Shown piece after piece: positions 33,416 to 46,900 of a DNA stretch of 64,000 nucleotides. Location: positions 5,797,001 to 5,861,000 of the forward strand of contig NC_083570.1 in assembly GCF_027579695.1 (NCBI RefSeq). The letters run 5' to 3'. The first letter of the stretch is position 1. Each line of letters opens with the position of its first letter. Under the pieces are notes generated by a model. The model saw nothing but the letters and a program-made list of their open reading frames with translations, searched no databases and was not told where the DNA came from. Made by a program: the position numbers and the translations under genes. The stretch is from Neoarius graeffei. Lineage: Eukaryota; Chordata; Actinopteri; Siluriformes; Ariidae.

Positions 33416-35075
33416 ATGATCTACAGTGTCAAATGCAGCAGTTAGGTCTAAAAGTACAAGAACAGCACATTCACCGGAATCACAAGTTAAAAGAATATCG
33501 TTAAAAACTCTTAAAAGAGCCGATTCTGTGCTGTGCAGTGATTTAAAACCAGATTGGAAAACCTCAAGAATATTGTGCTCCTCCAGAAAGGACATTAATT
33601 GACTGTAGACTGTCTTTTCAAGGAGTTTTGAAAGGAAGGGCAGTTTAGAAATAGGCCTATAATTAGCCAAAACTGCAGAATCTAAAGCTGTTTTTTTAAT
33701 TAAAGGTTGCACTACAGCATGTTTAAAGATTTTAGGGACTACACCTGAGGACAAACTGCTGTTAATAACTGCAAGCACGGATGGACCCACAGTAGGAAAA
33801 ATCTATTTAAATAATCGAGAGGGGACAGCATCATTAGGAGAACCTGAGGGCTTTAAATGACCAACAATGTCCTGTAAATCTGACAGAGTCACAGACTCAA
33901 ACCTATCAAGGACAGCTGAGCAGGGGACAAAGACTGAAGGGTCATATGCAGAAGGTGAGATTAGAACCCGAGTGCCAGCAACCTTGTCAATAAAAAAGTG
34001 AAGAAAGTCTTCACAAACAGCAGGCGAAGCCTCAATACCGACGGTCTGCGGAGCATTAAGAACAGAGTCGACAGTCTTAAACAGAACACGAGGCTTATGA
34101 CAGTTTGACAAAATAATATCAGAGAAATGTTTAGTTTTAGCAGCTTTCACAGTTGTCTGATAGTTACGCCAGCGCTCTCTTAACATTTGAAAAGACACTT
34201 GCAGTTTGTCTCTCTTCCACTTGCGCTCAGCTCTACGGCACTGGCGTCTGACAGCATGAGTAGTGTCATTTAGCCAGGGTTCACATTTAGTTTTAGGCTG
34301 CCTAATTTTTAATGGAGCCACAGTGTCTAAAACAATTTGGCAGGAGGAGTGAAACCATGAACTAAGCTCGTCCGTGTCGTTGCATATGGTCCGAAAACAC
34401 TGCGTCACAGATCTCCAAGTTAAAAACAGGCAAACCATACGATAAAACAAGATCGAGTGTGTGTCCACATTCTTGTGTGGGACCAGAAACAGACTGTACT
34501 AGATTAAAAGAGTCAATAAGGTTAAGAAAGTCCTTCACCATTGGCTTATCAGGACAACACACATGAACATTAAAATCCCCAACAATCAGGACACGGTCAT
34601 ACTCGGGAATAATTTCAGCCAGGAAATCAGAAAAGTCACTTATAAAGTCCTTATTGTATTTGGGAGGTCTGTAGACCACTGCACACAACACTGTGTGAGG
34701 GCGAGCCAGTTCAAATAAACTCATCTCAAAGCTGGTAAAAGAGGATGACAGAGACAGTTGCTTACATTTATAATGACTTTTATAAATGGTCGCTATTCCT
34801 CCTCCTCGGCCCGAGGCCCGTGGGGAGTTAAAATAGCAGCAATCCCCAGATAAAAGTTCTGTGAGGGCGCTGGACTCACCAACAGCTAGCCACGTCTCAG
34901 TCACACAGAGAAAATCCAGTCCCCGGGAAGTAAGGAAATCCTTCAGGATGAAAGTTTTTTTTCGCTAGCGACCTAGCATTGACGAGCCCAAACTTGGCAG
35001 AAATCGGCGGATCCACGGTAGTAACCCTCCGGGGGGCCCGACACAAAGGCCGTAGGTTGCACAAATTCACCCCAC
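33416..35075 (-). mobile_element. L2-clade LINE: endonuclease to mid-RT
   Basis: Minus strand, starting FGLVNARSLAKKTFILKDF, then a TETWL endonuclease motif, GRGGGIATIYKSHYKCKQL and VLIVGDFNVHVCCPD. The RT N-terminal part reads LIKKTALDSAVLANYRPISK and VLVLLDLTAAFDTVDHV, where it is cut. A deletion or shift near 34390 joins the endonuclease to the linker, and another break lies near 33800. The 3' half is replaced by the L1-Tx1 piece at 32690-33415. Confidence 0.85.
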
Positions 35076-35344
35076 GCCAGCGAGTGGTGAATTTCTTTCA
35101 GTCCTTCTGTGCACTTCTCTTCATCTTTTTGTAACTCTCTTGCTTTTCTTCAATTTTCTTAAACCCTTTTCCTTATATTCAGTTTTGTTGTATTGTGGTG
35201 TTTTATAATACTTTTACTATTTTAATGTTTTTTTTTTCTCCATGTCGTCATGGATGATTTGTAAAAAAGAAAAAGAAAACAAGTGCCTGGGAAATAAACT
35301 GAGTCATGGGTATACAGTTTGTTGATTTTTATTTAGTAAAGTCT

Positions 35345-35760
35345 GTTAGTTATTATCCATTATTTTATTAGGTGGCAAAATGTCAGTAAATTCAATGTAA
35401 CAGCAATTCTGAAGAGTTACTCTGGTTAGTTAGTTTTGACTCATAACTGATCAGAAACCTCTCCAAGGGTGAGGAAAATTTTGGCAGAGTAAATTTACTG
35501 TTTCTCACAATAGAGTTGATTATAACTCTGAACTGAGTAAAATGGCACAAGAGTTAATTTTAAGACACTCTGAGTCAAATAGCACCACAAAGAGTAAAAT
35601 ATTAACACTAAATTGAGCAGAATTGACTCTAGAAAAACAGCTCTACCAAAAGAGTAACTTTTACTCTTTTTAGAGAGGGACCAAATGTTATCTGACGCAG
35701 AGTAAAATTTTCTTCAATTTGAGTAAATTTTACTCAGGCAAATTTCCTGTGTTGTCTCAC
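35345..35760. repeat. AGTAAA-rich non-autonomous repeat
   Basis: GAGTTACTCT, GAGTAAATTTACT, AAGAGTAACTTTTACTC and GAGTAAATTTTACTCAGGC recur in both orientations over about 400 bp and end ACACAGG (reverse). It has no open frame. It looks like a teleost MITE, but I did not find matching target duplications. Confidence 0.45.
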
Positions 35761-35999
35761 TGAAATGAAGTATAATTCAGTTAGATAATCTACCTAAGAT
35801 GGATGAATTTATAAAGTTCTTTCTCTCTCTCCTTTTGAATTTTAATCTGATTTCTATGTTTTAGACCGGTCTGTAAACGATTATCTTTAACATTAAATGG
35901 TTATTGAACTGCACCTATTTAATCCTATTATTACAACAGGTTAACTCTTTTGTTCCCTCTAGGAGCAATTCACCAATATCACAGTTCTAAGCACAACCA

Positions 36000-37995
36000 A
36001 ATGAACCTTATTTGTACCCAAAATCATAACAGAGGAATGAAGTAAACTTGTTAACGAATGAAAAACATCATATACTTCAGAAAAAGTGATAATGGGCGGA
36101 GACTTTAACATAGCCCCTGATTCATGGTTAGATCGAATACCTCACAGGAATCCACAACCTGTTTACGGCCACATTATACTGAATTTATGAACAACGAATG
36201 TAATTGATTTTTGGAGGTCGTCAAACCCAACTTGTATTCAATATACATGGTTTAATGCTGCAGGAAACGGTCAGTGTTCGAGACTAGATTACTGGCTTAT
36301 CTCTTGTGAGCTGTATAATGATATTTTTGATTGTGAAATTTCAGCCTCTCCGCTCACAGACCATTGTACGATTAGTCTAAACCTATTCATGTCTAAGCAA
36401 CATAAGATCCTTCCTAATATCTGGAAATTTAATCACAACTTATTACAGAACGGTGAATTTTGTGATCAGGTGAAGTCTCTTATTTTGGAGTTTGAAGAGT
36501 TAGACATGTCTGATAGGAGTAAATGGGAATGGTTTAAATTTAAGGTCAAACAAATAGCAATTGGCATGGGTAAAAAACTTTCACGTATAAGGAGACAAGA
36601 ACAAAAGGATCTGACTGATAAAATTAATACATTAGTAAATAACACACAACTATCCTTCGAAAACATTTCAGAATTACAGTCACTGCAGTCTCAACTAGAC
36701 GAAATGTACACAATAAAGGCAAATGGAGCTTCCACTCGATCAAGAGCTGGATGGATCGAACAGGGTGAAAAAAGTTCATCGTATTTCTTCGGACTTGAAA
36801 AACAAAGACAAGCTAAGAAAAAATGAGTAAGCTTATGACCAATGATAATATAATAGAAGATCAGAAATGAGTACAGGATGGAATTTGGCTCTTTTATTGG
36901 AACTTAAATTTAATAAATCAGAATGTGACGTCTTATTTTATCCCATCAATGATGACATCAAAAAAATGAACACAAACATACACTCGATGAGGAATGAACT
37001 ATAACATGAATTGCATTAAAACAAATGAAAAATGGTAAATCACCAGGAATCGATGGCTTAACATCTGAATTTTTAAAATACTTTTGGGTGGATATTAAAA
37101 AAAAATTATTATATAGAGCATTTTTAGAATGCATTCACAAAGGATGTTTATCCCCAACTATGAAGACAGGCTTAATAACCTTGCTACCAAAACCCAAAAA
37201 AGACTTCTTGTTGCTAGACAATTGGAGACCTATAACCTTACTATGCAATGATTATAAATTACTTGCCTTAGTATCTGCTAATCGTCTAAAGCATGTACTT
37301 GTAAAACTTGTAGACAAATATCAATCAGCCTTCATGAAGGGAAGATATATTCAAAACCACGTCCGACTGATTCTGGATATGATTGATTACCAATCACTTA
37401 TTCAATTTAAGATTTTACGTGGGATCAGACAAGGCTGTCCAATTTCACCAAAATTATTTATTTTATGTACACAAACGCTAGCGTACTTAACCTTGTGGAA
37501 TAATAGAACCATTACTATTAATAGGAAGACTTTATTTCAACAAGAATGGAATGATAAAGTTGTAGATATTACTGATCTAATGGATGAAAATGGACATTTA
37601 ATGCAATTTAATTCATTTGTAGAAAAGTTTCATTTAAAACGTGTCTATAGAGAATTTAATCAAATTTGTAGAGCTATTCCACCTCCCTTAAGATTCACGA
37701 TAAAAAATACCCTTGAATAATCAAAGGTGTCGGTAAATTGCCTGAACTGAAAATCGGTGAAGTGGAAATTGGTGAAAAATCTAATAACAAAGGAATTAGG
37801 AATATTTTAAAATGGAAGCTATTCCCTGATATAAAAAAAAAAATAAAAAATAAGAATAACTGACGATGGAGGAACGCTAACAAATACACACTGTAGTTAT
37901 CTTAGATGGCCAATTTCACCCACAGTGAAAGAAATTCAGCTTAAAATACTGAACAATATTTATCCAGCTGCTGAAACTCTCAGGAAAAGGTTGAA
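36000..37995 (+). mobile_element. L1-Tx1 clade LINE ORF2 fragment (copy B side)
   Basis: The endonuclease second half reads VIMGGDFNIAPDSWLDR, CIQYTWFNAAGNGQ and SPLTDHCTI. The linker GASTRSRAGWIEQGEKSS and RT pieces NGKSPGIDGLTSEFLKYF, DNWRPITLLCNDYKLLAL and RGIRQGCPISPKLF follow. C-terminal PTVKEIQLKILNNIYPA ends it. It lost the RT block that carries the catalytic acids and has several frame changes. The part from about 36620 is shared with copy A at 5318. Confidence 0.85.
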
Positions 37996-38709
37996 TTTGC
38001 TTCTGTCTGAAAATGAGTTCAGCACAGAAACTCCATCACTGGGGGAAACTTTATTCTCCTGTGCTCTTATCTTTTATTCTGCAAAGCTTTGATTGGAATA
38101 TTTGAATAAAAATCCCAAACTCACAGATAAACCTGGATTTATAAGGTTCTATCTGCGGGCCAATCATCATCCAGGCTGAATATGGGATGAACACGACATC
38201 GGCAGCCTGAACCGATCATGTACTGGATGTTCTAATGGAGTTTAAATATTGTTCAATGTTTTACAATCAAATCTCAGGGTTTAGAAACAACTTCAGATTT
38301 GAAAAAGTGATTCTGGATTTTACATCTTAGAACACAAGCAGAAAAATCAAATTCATTCCAAAACTAATGTTTTATTTTTATATAGTGTGACCTGAATGGG
38401 TTTAAAATGTTGTTCTGTTCTGGCTTTATTACTGTTTATTAGTTATTTAATGAGACGCTGCTTAATATGAAACAAACACAACTTTATAATGCGAAGGTCA
38501 TGAGATCATTTTCTTTTTAAATTTGACGAGTTTCTTGTCTGACAGTTAATTTTTAACATTTCCTTTTTAATTATTTTAAATTATTCATCTGTTTTAATTT
38601 AAATATTAAAATGAGTGTTTTTGTGCAGCTGGATTGTGTTCTAGTGAAACAGACGACTGAGCAACAACGTGGCAACGTGCAGGAATTTTACAGAAAACAC
38701 TACACACTT

Positions 38710-39230
38710 TTATTCTGGATCACACAATCTCACTGAACCACAAACCCAGAGCCCAGCGTATAGAGTCTGAGTGAATGTGGTGTGGACTCTGTGGAGGAGC
38801 TTCATCGTGTCAGAGACGCTGTAGAAGGACAGAGTTCCTGCACTGTGATCCACATACACTCCTATTCTGGAGGCTGATGGAACTCTGAGATCAGTCTTAA
38901 TGCTGTTGTGACAGAAAGAGAGAGAAGAAGAAGAACACCGCAGACTCCAGGACTGATTGTTGAGTCCAAACCCAGACTCTTTACCCCGTCCTTTCCTGCT
39001 GATGTTTTTATATGAAACTGATATGAGCACATCATCACCGCTCCACTCCACCTCCCAGTAACAGCGTCCACACACACTCTCCTTACACAACACCTGAGGC
39101 CAGGAATCAAATCTCTCTGGATGATCAGAGTAACGCTGCTCTCTCCCACTGTCTCTCACCGCTCTGTTCTTCTCAGACAGAATGAGGCGACGATGTGCCG
39201 TGTTGGGATCCAGAGTCAGATAACAGAAAT
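38710..39230 (-). CDS. finTRIM B exon 5: PRY-SPRY (B30.2) domain
   Basis: Joined in phase 1, it starts DFCYLTLDPNTAHRRLILSE. CYWEVEW, the LRCSS block and RIGVYVDHSAGTLSFYSV are kept. The C-terminus reads YAGLWVCGSVRLCDPE, four residues shorter than gene A. Changes relative to A group in EWSGDDVLISVSYKNIS and RGKESGFGLNNQSWSL, positions expected in ligand-facing loops. Confidence 0.88.
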
Positions 39231-39618
39231 CTAAAATAAAAGAGAAAAACAAACTGAACAATGTGAACATGAATATCCGCGCTGGGGGCGTGGTCACGAA
39301 AACAGCAGTTCGGTTGCAGTGGAAACTTTTCTCTGTAGAACCCTGTCACTCCCCCCTCCCCCCACTCTGGGCTCAAGAACACAACAAAAGGGCAATAATA
39401 TAACAACAACCAATCAGAATTCAGATACAACAACCAATCAGAATTGAGATACAACAACCAATCAGAATTCAGATACATTCTGTTGCCAAGTAAAATTGTA
39501 ACCTGTCAAAGTTCTCGAGCCCTCATGCTGTTTTAGACGTAAAGAATAATATCGTTTATCGCAATAATTTCTGAGACAATATATCGTCCAACAAAATTTG
39601 TCATCGTGACAGGCCTAG

Positions 39619-39658
<40 letters not shown>

Positions 39659-40470
39659 TTGGATGTACATTTCAGAAACTCTTCTCTGCTCTGTGGTTCT
39701 GGTTCTGAAATGATCTGAACTGCTGCAGCTGTGGAGAGAAAAATAGAAACATGAGTTTGTGTAAAAGATGGAAAGAGTTTAAAGTGATCCAGTCAGTTTA
39801 TTCATTTTAAATCAGTGTTTTAGTTCAAAGTGTCGGGTGAATAAAGTGTCTGCAGAAAAGAAAGCAGGAGCATCGCTAAGAAATAACACATCACTGTGTT
39901 TCTCCAGCAGGAACAGCTCCTCTTACCATGTGGAGGGATTTTGTTGAATTCCTCCTCACAGAATTCCTCGAGTCTCTTTTTCAGATCTGAGAGAGAATTC
40001 CTCACTCCATCAAATGAGAGATGTTGATGGACAGTGACGCTGGATGTGTGAAATGATGGTCTGTGAAATGGAAGAGAGCGACGTCCAGAAGCTAAAACCT
40101 ACAGAAAGCAAATGAAATGTAAAACCCACTTGTGATGTCAGACAGGGACATTTATTGTTCCCTTAATGAGAGGTGTTTTAGAGAGTGTGTGAGGAACAGC
40201 TGGCTCTGTAGATCAGACAGTGAGTGTTACCTGGAGGAAATGGATGTGATCGTGTGTGTGTGAAAGCTGCTCCAGCTCAGTGACTCTCCTCTGAAGATCA
40301 GCAATCTCCTGCTCCAGTTGCTCCAGGAGTCGTTCAGCTCGACTCAGTTCAGCCTTCTCCTGATCTCTGATCAGCTCCGTCACCTCCCAGCGCTTTTTCT
40401 CCATGGAGCTGATCAGCTCAGTAAAGATCCTCTCACTGTCCTCCACTGCTGTCTGTGCACTGAGCTGTTC

Positions 40471-40536
<66 letters not shown>

Positions 40537-42168
40537 GATTTAAAGCTCATCTATCATTCCCTCTCTTACTGGGACTGTAAATGACTCGTTGTCCATGTTG
40601 TGTGTGTTTCTAGGAGCAGCTCTGTCTCTGCTCACTGCTCACCTTTATAGTGTTCACAGCCTGTTTCAGCTCCTGCACCTTCTTCTGCTTCTCCTGGATT
40701 CTCTGCTGGGATTTCATCTGCTCCTCCTTTAACTCACTCTGAGGACAAATAAAATACATTCAGCTTTTTATACAGTACGAGCGAACTGGTTCCATAGTAA
40801 TGTCAGTTCAAAGTACATTCATGTTTCACTCTGAAGGTTATGTTGTGTGTGTGTGCAGGGCCGTTGACAGGGGGGGACAACCGGGTATTTTGTCCCGGGC
40901 CCAGGCATGAGGGGGGGCCCAGAACTGGTCCCTCATGAAGATGCCATTAATCATTCTGTTTCATTTCAAAATGTGTTGATTTGGGGGAGAAAAAATGTGC
41001 TATATTTGCATTCAATGAATGATTTCTGGTTCTTTTGCCTTTATTGTCTTCGAAAATAGATTCAAGAACCCACCTACCACCCCTAATGCAGAAATGGTTT
41101 GGTCTTTGATTAAGGCGCCAAATAACACAGCACTATTCCATCATAACGCTTCGACAATAAGCGTGCAAGCCCGTTTGCCAACATGCACAAGTCAGGAGCA
41201 AAGAAAAGAAAAGAAAAGAAAAGAAAAGAGAAAAAGAGATGAAGAAGCCAAGAGCCTCAGGGGCTCACTGCATAGATATTTTAGAAAAGATTCAGATGAT
41301 GCAGCAGGTGGTGAAGGCAGTGGGGCAGCTGAGCCAGGTAAGACACAAATAACTTTTTTCCAGCCCCGTAATGTAACCCCAGCACATGCGACGCGCCATT
41401 CATAATTATAAAGTAGGGGATAGCAGGGTATACTGAGTGAACACTGAAATGCACAGGGCATTGAATTATTTCATAAACATATCGGTTTAATAACACTGTG
41501 TTGCATATATCTCAATGAAGCAAAGAATAGCACATTGGCCCGCAATCATATCCAAATGTTTTAGGCACACTTGCTGAGCTGCGCTGAGCTGGACTCCGGT
41601 TAGCTGAAAGCCCGTGGAACGCTGCCTCTTGTTAATTAAACCTTATTTTGTTGGAAATCATCCCGTGTAGATACGACGGCATGTGAAATTGCCAGCTAGA
41701 TAGAGTTTAATGTAATGAATGGGCTATAAATGGGGTGTTTTGAGGTTAGTCTGTTGCAAAACATTAAACTTTCGCTTAGACTGGATACTCTTCAAACAAT
41801 TCCCTTGCTCAAGTGAAAAATGATAGGCCTGTATCATGACCTTATTGATGACTTTGCCACAGCAAAAGTCCGGCGCATTGCATTTCGCACCTGAATAGTT
41901 GCAGACTAAGGAAATGTTCAAACTGTAAATATGTTGAAATGTTGAAATAAAATGGTTGACTATTATAATGGGCTTGGAATACCTGTTATTTAAGGGTTGG
42001 AGTGAATGGAGACTGTGAAAAGAGGGGTTGGGTGTGGGTGGTTGCTATGTGGCGATGTGCGTGCGCACGTATGTGTGTGTGTGTGGGGGGGGCACTCACA
42101 TTATTTGGGGGGGGGGGGGGGGGCACTCAGATTATTTTGTCCCAGGCCCAGCCAAAGCTGTCAACGGC

Positions 42169-42215
<47 letters not shown>

Positions 42216-43757
42216 AATGTTCACTAACTGATCTGGGCTGGGTTTCCCGAAAGCCTCTTAAGGCCAAGAGAGTTTTAAATGACCTCTTAAGATCCATCAT
42301 CAAGCTAACGTGGTTTTCCCGAACAACATCGTAGCACAAGTCGTCCTTTAGTTTGCTCGGAATTTACGAGAGACCCGGAGCACTCGTTCAAAACAAAGAG
42401 CGACTCGCTCGCTGCCGAATCCACAGAATGCGCATGCGGCTCTGAGGGACTCTCACAGTCAGCGGGGGAAACTGGGGTTGAATCTGCTGGTGGTGTTCAA
42501 TTAGTTTTCTTCTACATTGCAAATACATCAAGTTAATTATCAGAGGTGGACAGTAACGAAGGACATTTACTTGAGTTCTGTACTTAAGTACACTTTTTGA
42601 GTATCTGTACTTTACTTGAGGATTTTTTTTTAAACTTGTGACTTTAACTTCACTACATTTGAAAGGCAAATATCGTACTTTTTACTCCACTACATTTCTA
42701 TCAAGGTCCTCGTTACTCGTTACTATGAAGCAGCTTTGAAAGTGGATGTTTTTTTCTTTTCTTTTCTAAAGCGTGATTGGTTTTTCCGCAGGTGACACTG
42801 AGACAGTCTATCAGTAATCACTAGGGTCACGTCACGTCCATAGACTGGATAAAATCAAGATCAATGATTTCTCCGCAGCATTATTTAACACGATCAGTTG
42901 ATGGCAGAATGGAAGGAGGCGGTTCTTCTGGGGAATGCACACACCCACGGTTCTATAGCTAGAACCAGGGGCGGTCTTACCATAGAGGCATAGGTAGGCG
43001 GCTGCTTGGGGCCCCCCACCAGCGGTCGTAGTAGGGGGGCCCCCAACCAACCTCAAAAAAAAAAGAAAAAGCCCCTTATCATGATTCATGAACACTTCAT
43101 GGTTGTCCAGTTCATGGTTATCTGTCCCTACACATACACCCCATACTTTCACAATGAAATGGACTAGTCCATAACGCTGCACAGCGCAGCACGAAAGGTA
43201 AACACATAGTGACCGGAGTCTGAACAACGCGAAAATGAAAAGGAGTTACCCAAGCGGATCAAAAAAAAAAGAAAAAAGCGAAAAGACGGTGAGAAATATG
43301 TGACAATGCTGCCTAAGTTGGGAAGCTTTTTTACAACTACTGTTAGCAATAGAGACTGCGACAACAACGTCAACGTCATTCAAAACGTTGAACATGATGC
43401 CGGTACAGCAGCAGCAGCTAGCTGCTGTGAAGTGGCACTAGCTGAGGAGGATAACATCAAGCAAGACATGTTGCCACCTTCCATCACCGACAGTGTCAAC
43501 GTTGACACAAATGAGGTGGAAGAGTTATCCAGTGATGGCCATTTTGACACCGATGATGATGACCATATTGTTAGTTGGTGACAATGTTTTTTATTATTAT
43601 TTTACATTTTCCTACATCTGGCTGTGCATCATGTACATGAGAAGACCTGTGAGAAGACAAACAAGTAGGACTCTGTGATGTGGAGAACAATCTCTCTTTT
43701 CTCTCTCATAGACTCTCTCATTCATTCACTCACCCTCTCTGTCTCACACACACAGAA

Positions 43758-43801
<44 letters not shown>

Positions 43802-43961
43802 CATTCTCTCTCTCACTCACTGACACATACATTCACATGGATATGGAGTTGCTTAGAGCCAAATGCCACCTCATCTCTCCTCAGTCCACACTTCTTACCT
43901 CCCCTCACTCACTCACTCACTCACTCACTCACTCACTCACTCACTCACAGAGAAACACTTA

Positions 43962-43997
<36 letters not shown>

Positions 43998-46900
43998 CAT
44001 GTACATAGTTTTATTTATAGAATGTTTGAAATGTTCTGATCTTTAAAAAAAAAATAAACAGTGCTGGTTTTCCTGGCATTTTGGCAAAGACAGATGTTAT
44101 CTGAAATCTTATTCTCTGTTGGGTTCCATCATGACTATTAGTTTGTGCAGTGCTACACTTTGTGTGTTCTCTGCTTTCCATCTTCATTTTGGAGTAAAGA
44201 AGTGTATGCAGGGTTTAAAGGGGAATGTTTTTTTTCTCCTCTCCAACCTTTACTTCCCTATAGATTAGCTTTACCTGCCTATCCACCATGCAGTCGGTAC
44301 ATTGTTTTGTTTTTTTTTTGTTTCGGATCGGATGGGGGGGGCCCATACATACCTTCGCCTGGGGCCCCCAATTTGCTAAATCCGCCACTGGCTAGAACCC
44401 ATGGTTCAGTTTTCTGAAAGGAATAAAGAGTCGTTTGATTTTAAATGTTTGCTTTGTTTGCCTAAAACGGAGCACATAACAGCCTACAAAAACTCCCCAT
44501 CCGACCTGCGGAAGCATATTGAGGAATATAAATGTTTTATTCCAAGAGAAAGCTTGCAGTGAAGTTGTCTGTGCTTTAGAGCTCGCAATAATGTTGCAAT
44601 AGCTATGCAGTCTGATTAGTCAAATGACTTTCTGTGGATTTGCCCGCCAAGTTGCCATAGTCTTGTCCACGGCTAATGTTTATACATAGCTAGTTAACTT
44701 GGACACTGTTAGTTATGTCCAATATGATTGCCTTCAGGGACGCGAACTACAAAGACGCTCTTCGTCCTGTTGCTCTTTAGACTCCTTCTTACGAGTGAGT
44801 TCGGGAAAAGCACGTACAGAGACAACGTTCATTCCTTAAGAGAGTCTCTCAACTCTCTCTTTAGGTCTAAAGGGCAACGTTATCAGGAAACCCACCCCTA
44901 ACCAGATTACGACCATCACTGAAGATAAATTTAACACTCTGTTCACCAGAACACAGACAATTTTAATCAGCTTTTACAGAATCCTTCTGATTGAGACACT
45001 CCAGGGCTTTACATTAGCACCCACCCACCCGCTAAATGTGGGTAAAATTTGGCTTTGGCAGGTAATAACTTTAGTCTCACTAGTCACTTTGGCGGGTAAT
45101 AACTTTAGTCTCGCTAGCCACTTTGGCGGGTGGTTTATTCTGTGGTATGACAATATATTTTAATTGTAGTTTTCTCTGAAGGAATCTGATATAATAAACG
45201 CATTGCAATGTAATATTACGCGCCTACAACTCCCATGAGCACCTGCATAAACATTCTGACACAACATGTTAGAATTGTTTAGAACGTCTCAGATAAAGTC
45301 AATGATACGGTAACCTGCGGTTAATGAACGAAGCAACAAAGTTGCTGACGACTGACAAGCGCACTATGTGGCAGCATATAGCTGGAGTTTCAAACCCTGC
45401 TGCTCAGGGAAAAAGGGGCAGAGATGCGCAGGGCCGGAGCAGCTTTTTAAAATCACAGAGGTCTGTGATGCGCAAAGCGCAAGCTGACAAATGTTCGCCA
45501 TATTTAAATGAGAGGGTGAATTACACGCCACACAAGAGACCTATTCCTGAAATTACTCTTAATGGTGTTTGAACTGAATATCAGTTTTGAAAAAAAAATC
45601 ATGCATGTGGCAAGAGTAAGAATAATTTAAGCTTGTTTAATGGTTTGATCTGGCCCAAGCAATGAGGACAAAAGATACCCTAACCATGTAGCCTATGGAA
45701 CTGAGATACATTAACAATCTGGCATCCGTTACACCTACACACACACACAAAAAAAAAATTCTGGGAAAAAAAATCAGTATACACCACCATGTTTTAGGCA
45801 AAGTTACCCAAGGCAAACATAAGTTGAAACTTTCCACTCTATTGCTTTGGCTTATCGATTGATTTATTTTTAAAATCACAAACAAGGCAGGCTACAACCA
45901 GAGGCGATTCTAGAGTCTGTGGCCCCAAGCAAAAATTTCCAGGGGCCCTTCTGACAAGTGTTCATCACCAATATGTTATAAATAATCTGACACCAATGAA
46001 AAATGTATGAAACCAAAGTTTTTTAAATTCCAAATGTGAAAATACAATGGTAAAGAACAATAAAAACAATAAAAAACAAAATAAATTAGCCCTCGGGCCC
46101 CGACTCTCGGGGGGCCCCTGGGCCAGGGGGCCCCAAACAGTTGCCTGCCTTGCCTGTTCACAAACTGCGCATTCTGCTACAACTGCGCTGCTTCAAAAAT
46201 GTAAATTGAACAGCTTGATGAAAGTGCGCTGATGGTTCCCATGAAAACCCCGTGTCTCCTGCACTGCGTTCCTCCGCCGAGTCGCGCGCTCATTCGCGTT
46301 TATGTTCTTGGTCTCAGAGCCACGCACACCAAACACACACAGAAGACAGAATCAACATTTAACATAATTATCAATGCACTTTTTATGGAGATGTTTTAAT
46401 GTTATTCTTTATTTTTTATCCAGTTGAATATTTAGCCTACAAATGTATTTTCAGCTCTTAAAAATGACCGAGGTCCAGACCGCGGGGGCCTCATAGCTGG
46501 CTCTGGCCATGGAGATGAACAAGACGCTAATAGGAAGATAAGACAGTTCAATGACAAATGGATGTTCGGGTGAGATTGGCTAGTTCATAGCAAAACCGAA
46601 AATACCCTGTACTGCGAAGACTGCAGAAAGTCTGGCAAAGACAGGCACCAGTAATTTTAAACTCGAAACTATAAAGGACCACGAAAAGTCAAATGCACAC
46701 ATCGGTACTATAACATCAAAACAGGCGAAGACGGCTGGTTCACTACAGAACAGCATTGCTTTCAGTCCCTGGCTGTCATGAAGTCGGCTGAGCTGGAGAG
46801 GATGGAGCTGCTGTTTAGAAACGTTCACGCGATTGGAAAGAAGTTGATCTCGCCCCAGCTATCAACTTATGGCCTGCTGGAAGCCTCAGGTCACGAAGAC

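Larger units (their letters stand above)
42541..44715 (+). mobile_element. Copy B version of the BED-finger hAT, interrupted and 3'-truncated
   Basis: It starts CAGAGGTGGACAGT after TTAATTAT, exactly as the copy A element at 12646. A second hAT (42966-44390) interrupts it. Beyond 44400 the BED-finger part resumes, but the sequence jumps near 44715 to material matching 14887 of copy A, so its right end and TSD are gone. Confidence 0.85.

Noticed and set aside
33041-33445. 134-residue plus-strand open frame
   Set aside because: It is antisense to an L1-Tx1 ORF1 end and L2 sequence on the minus strand.
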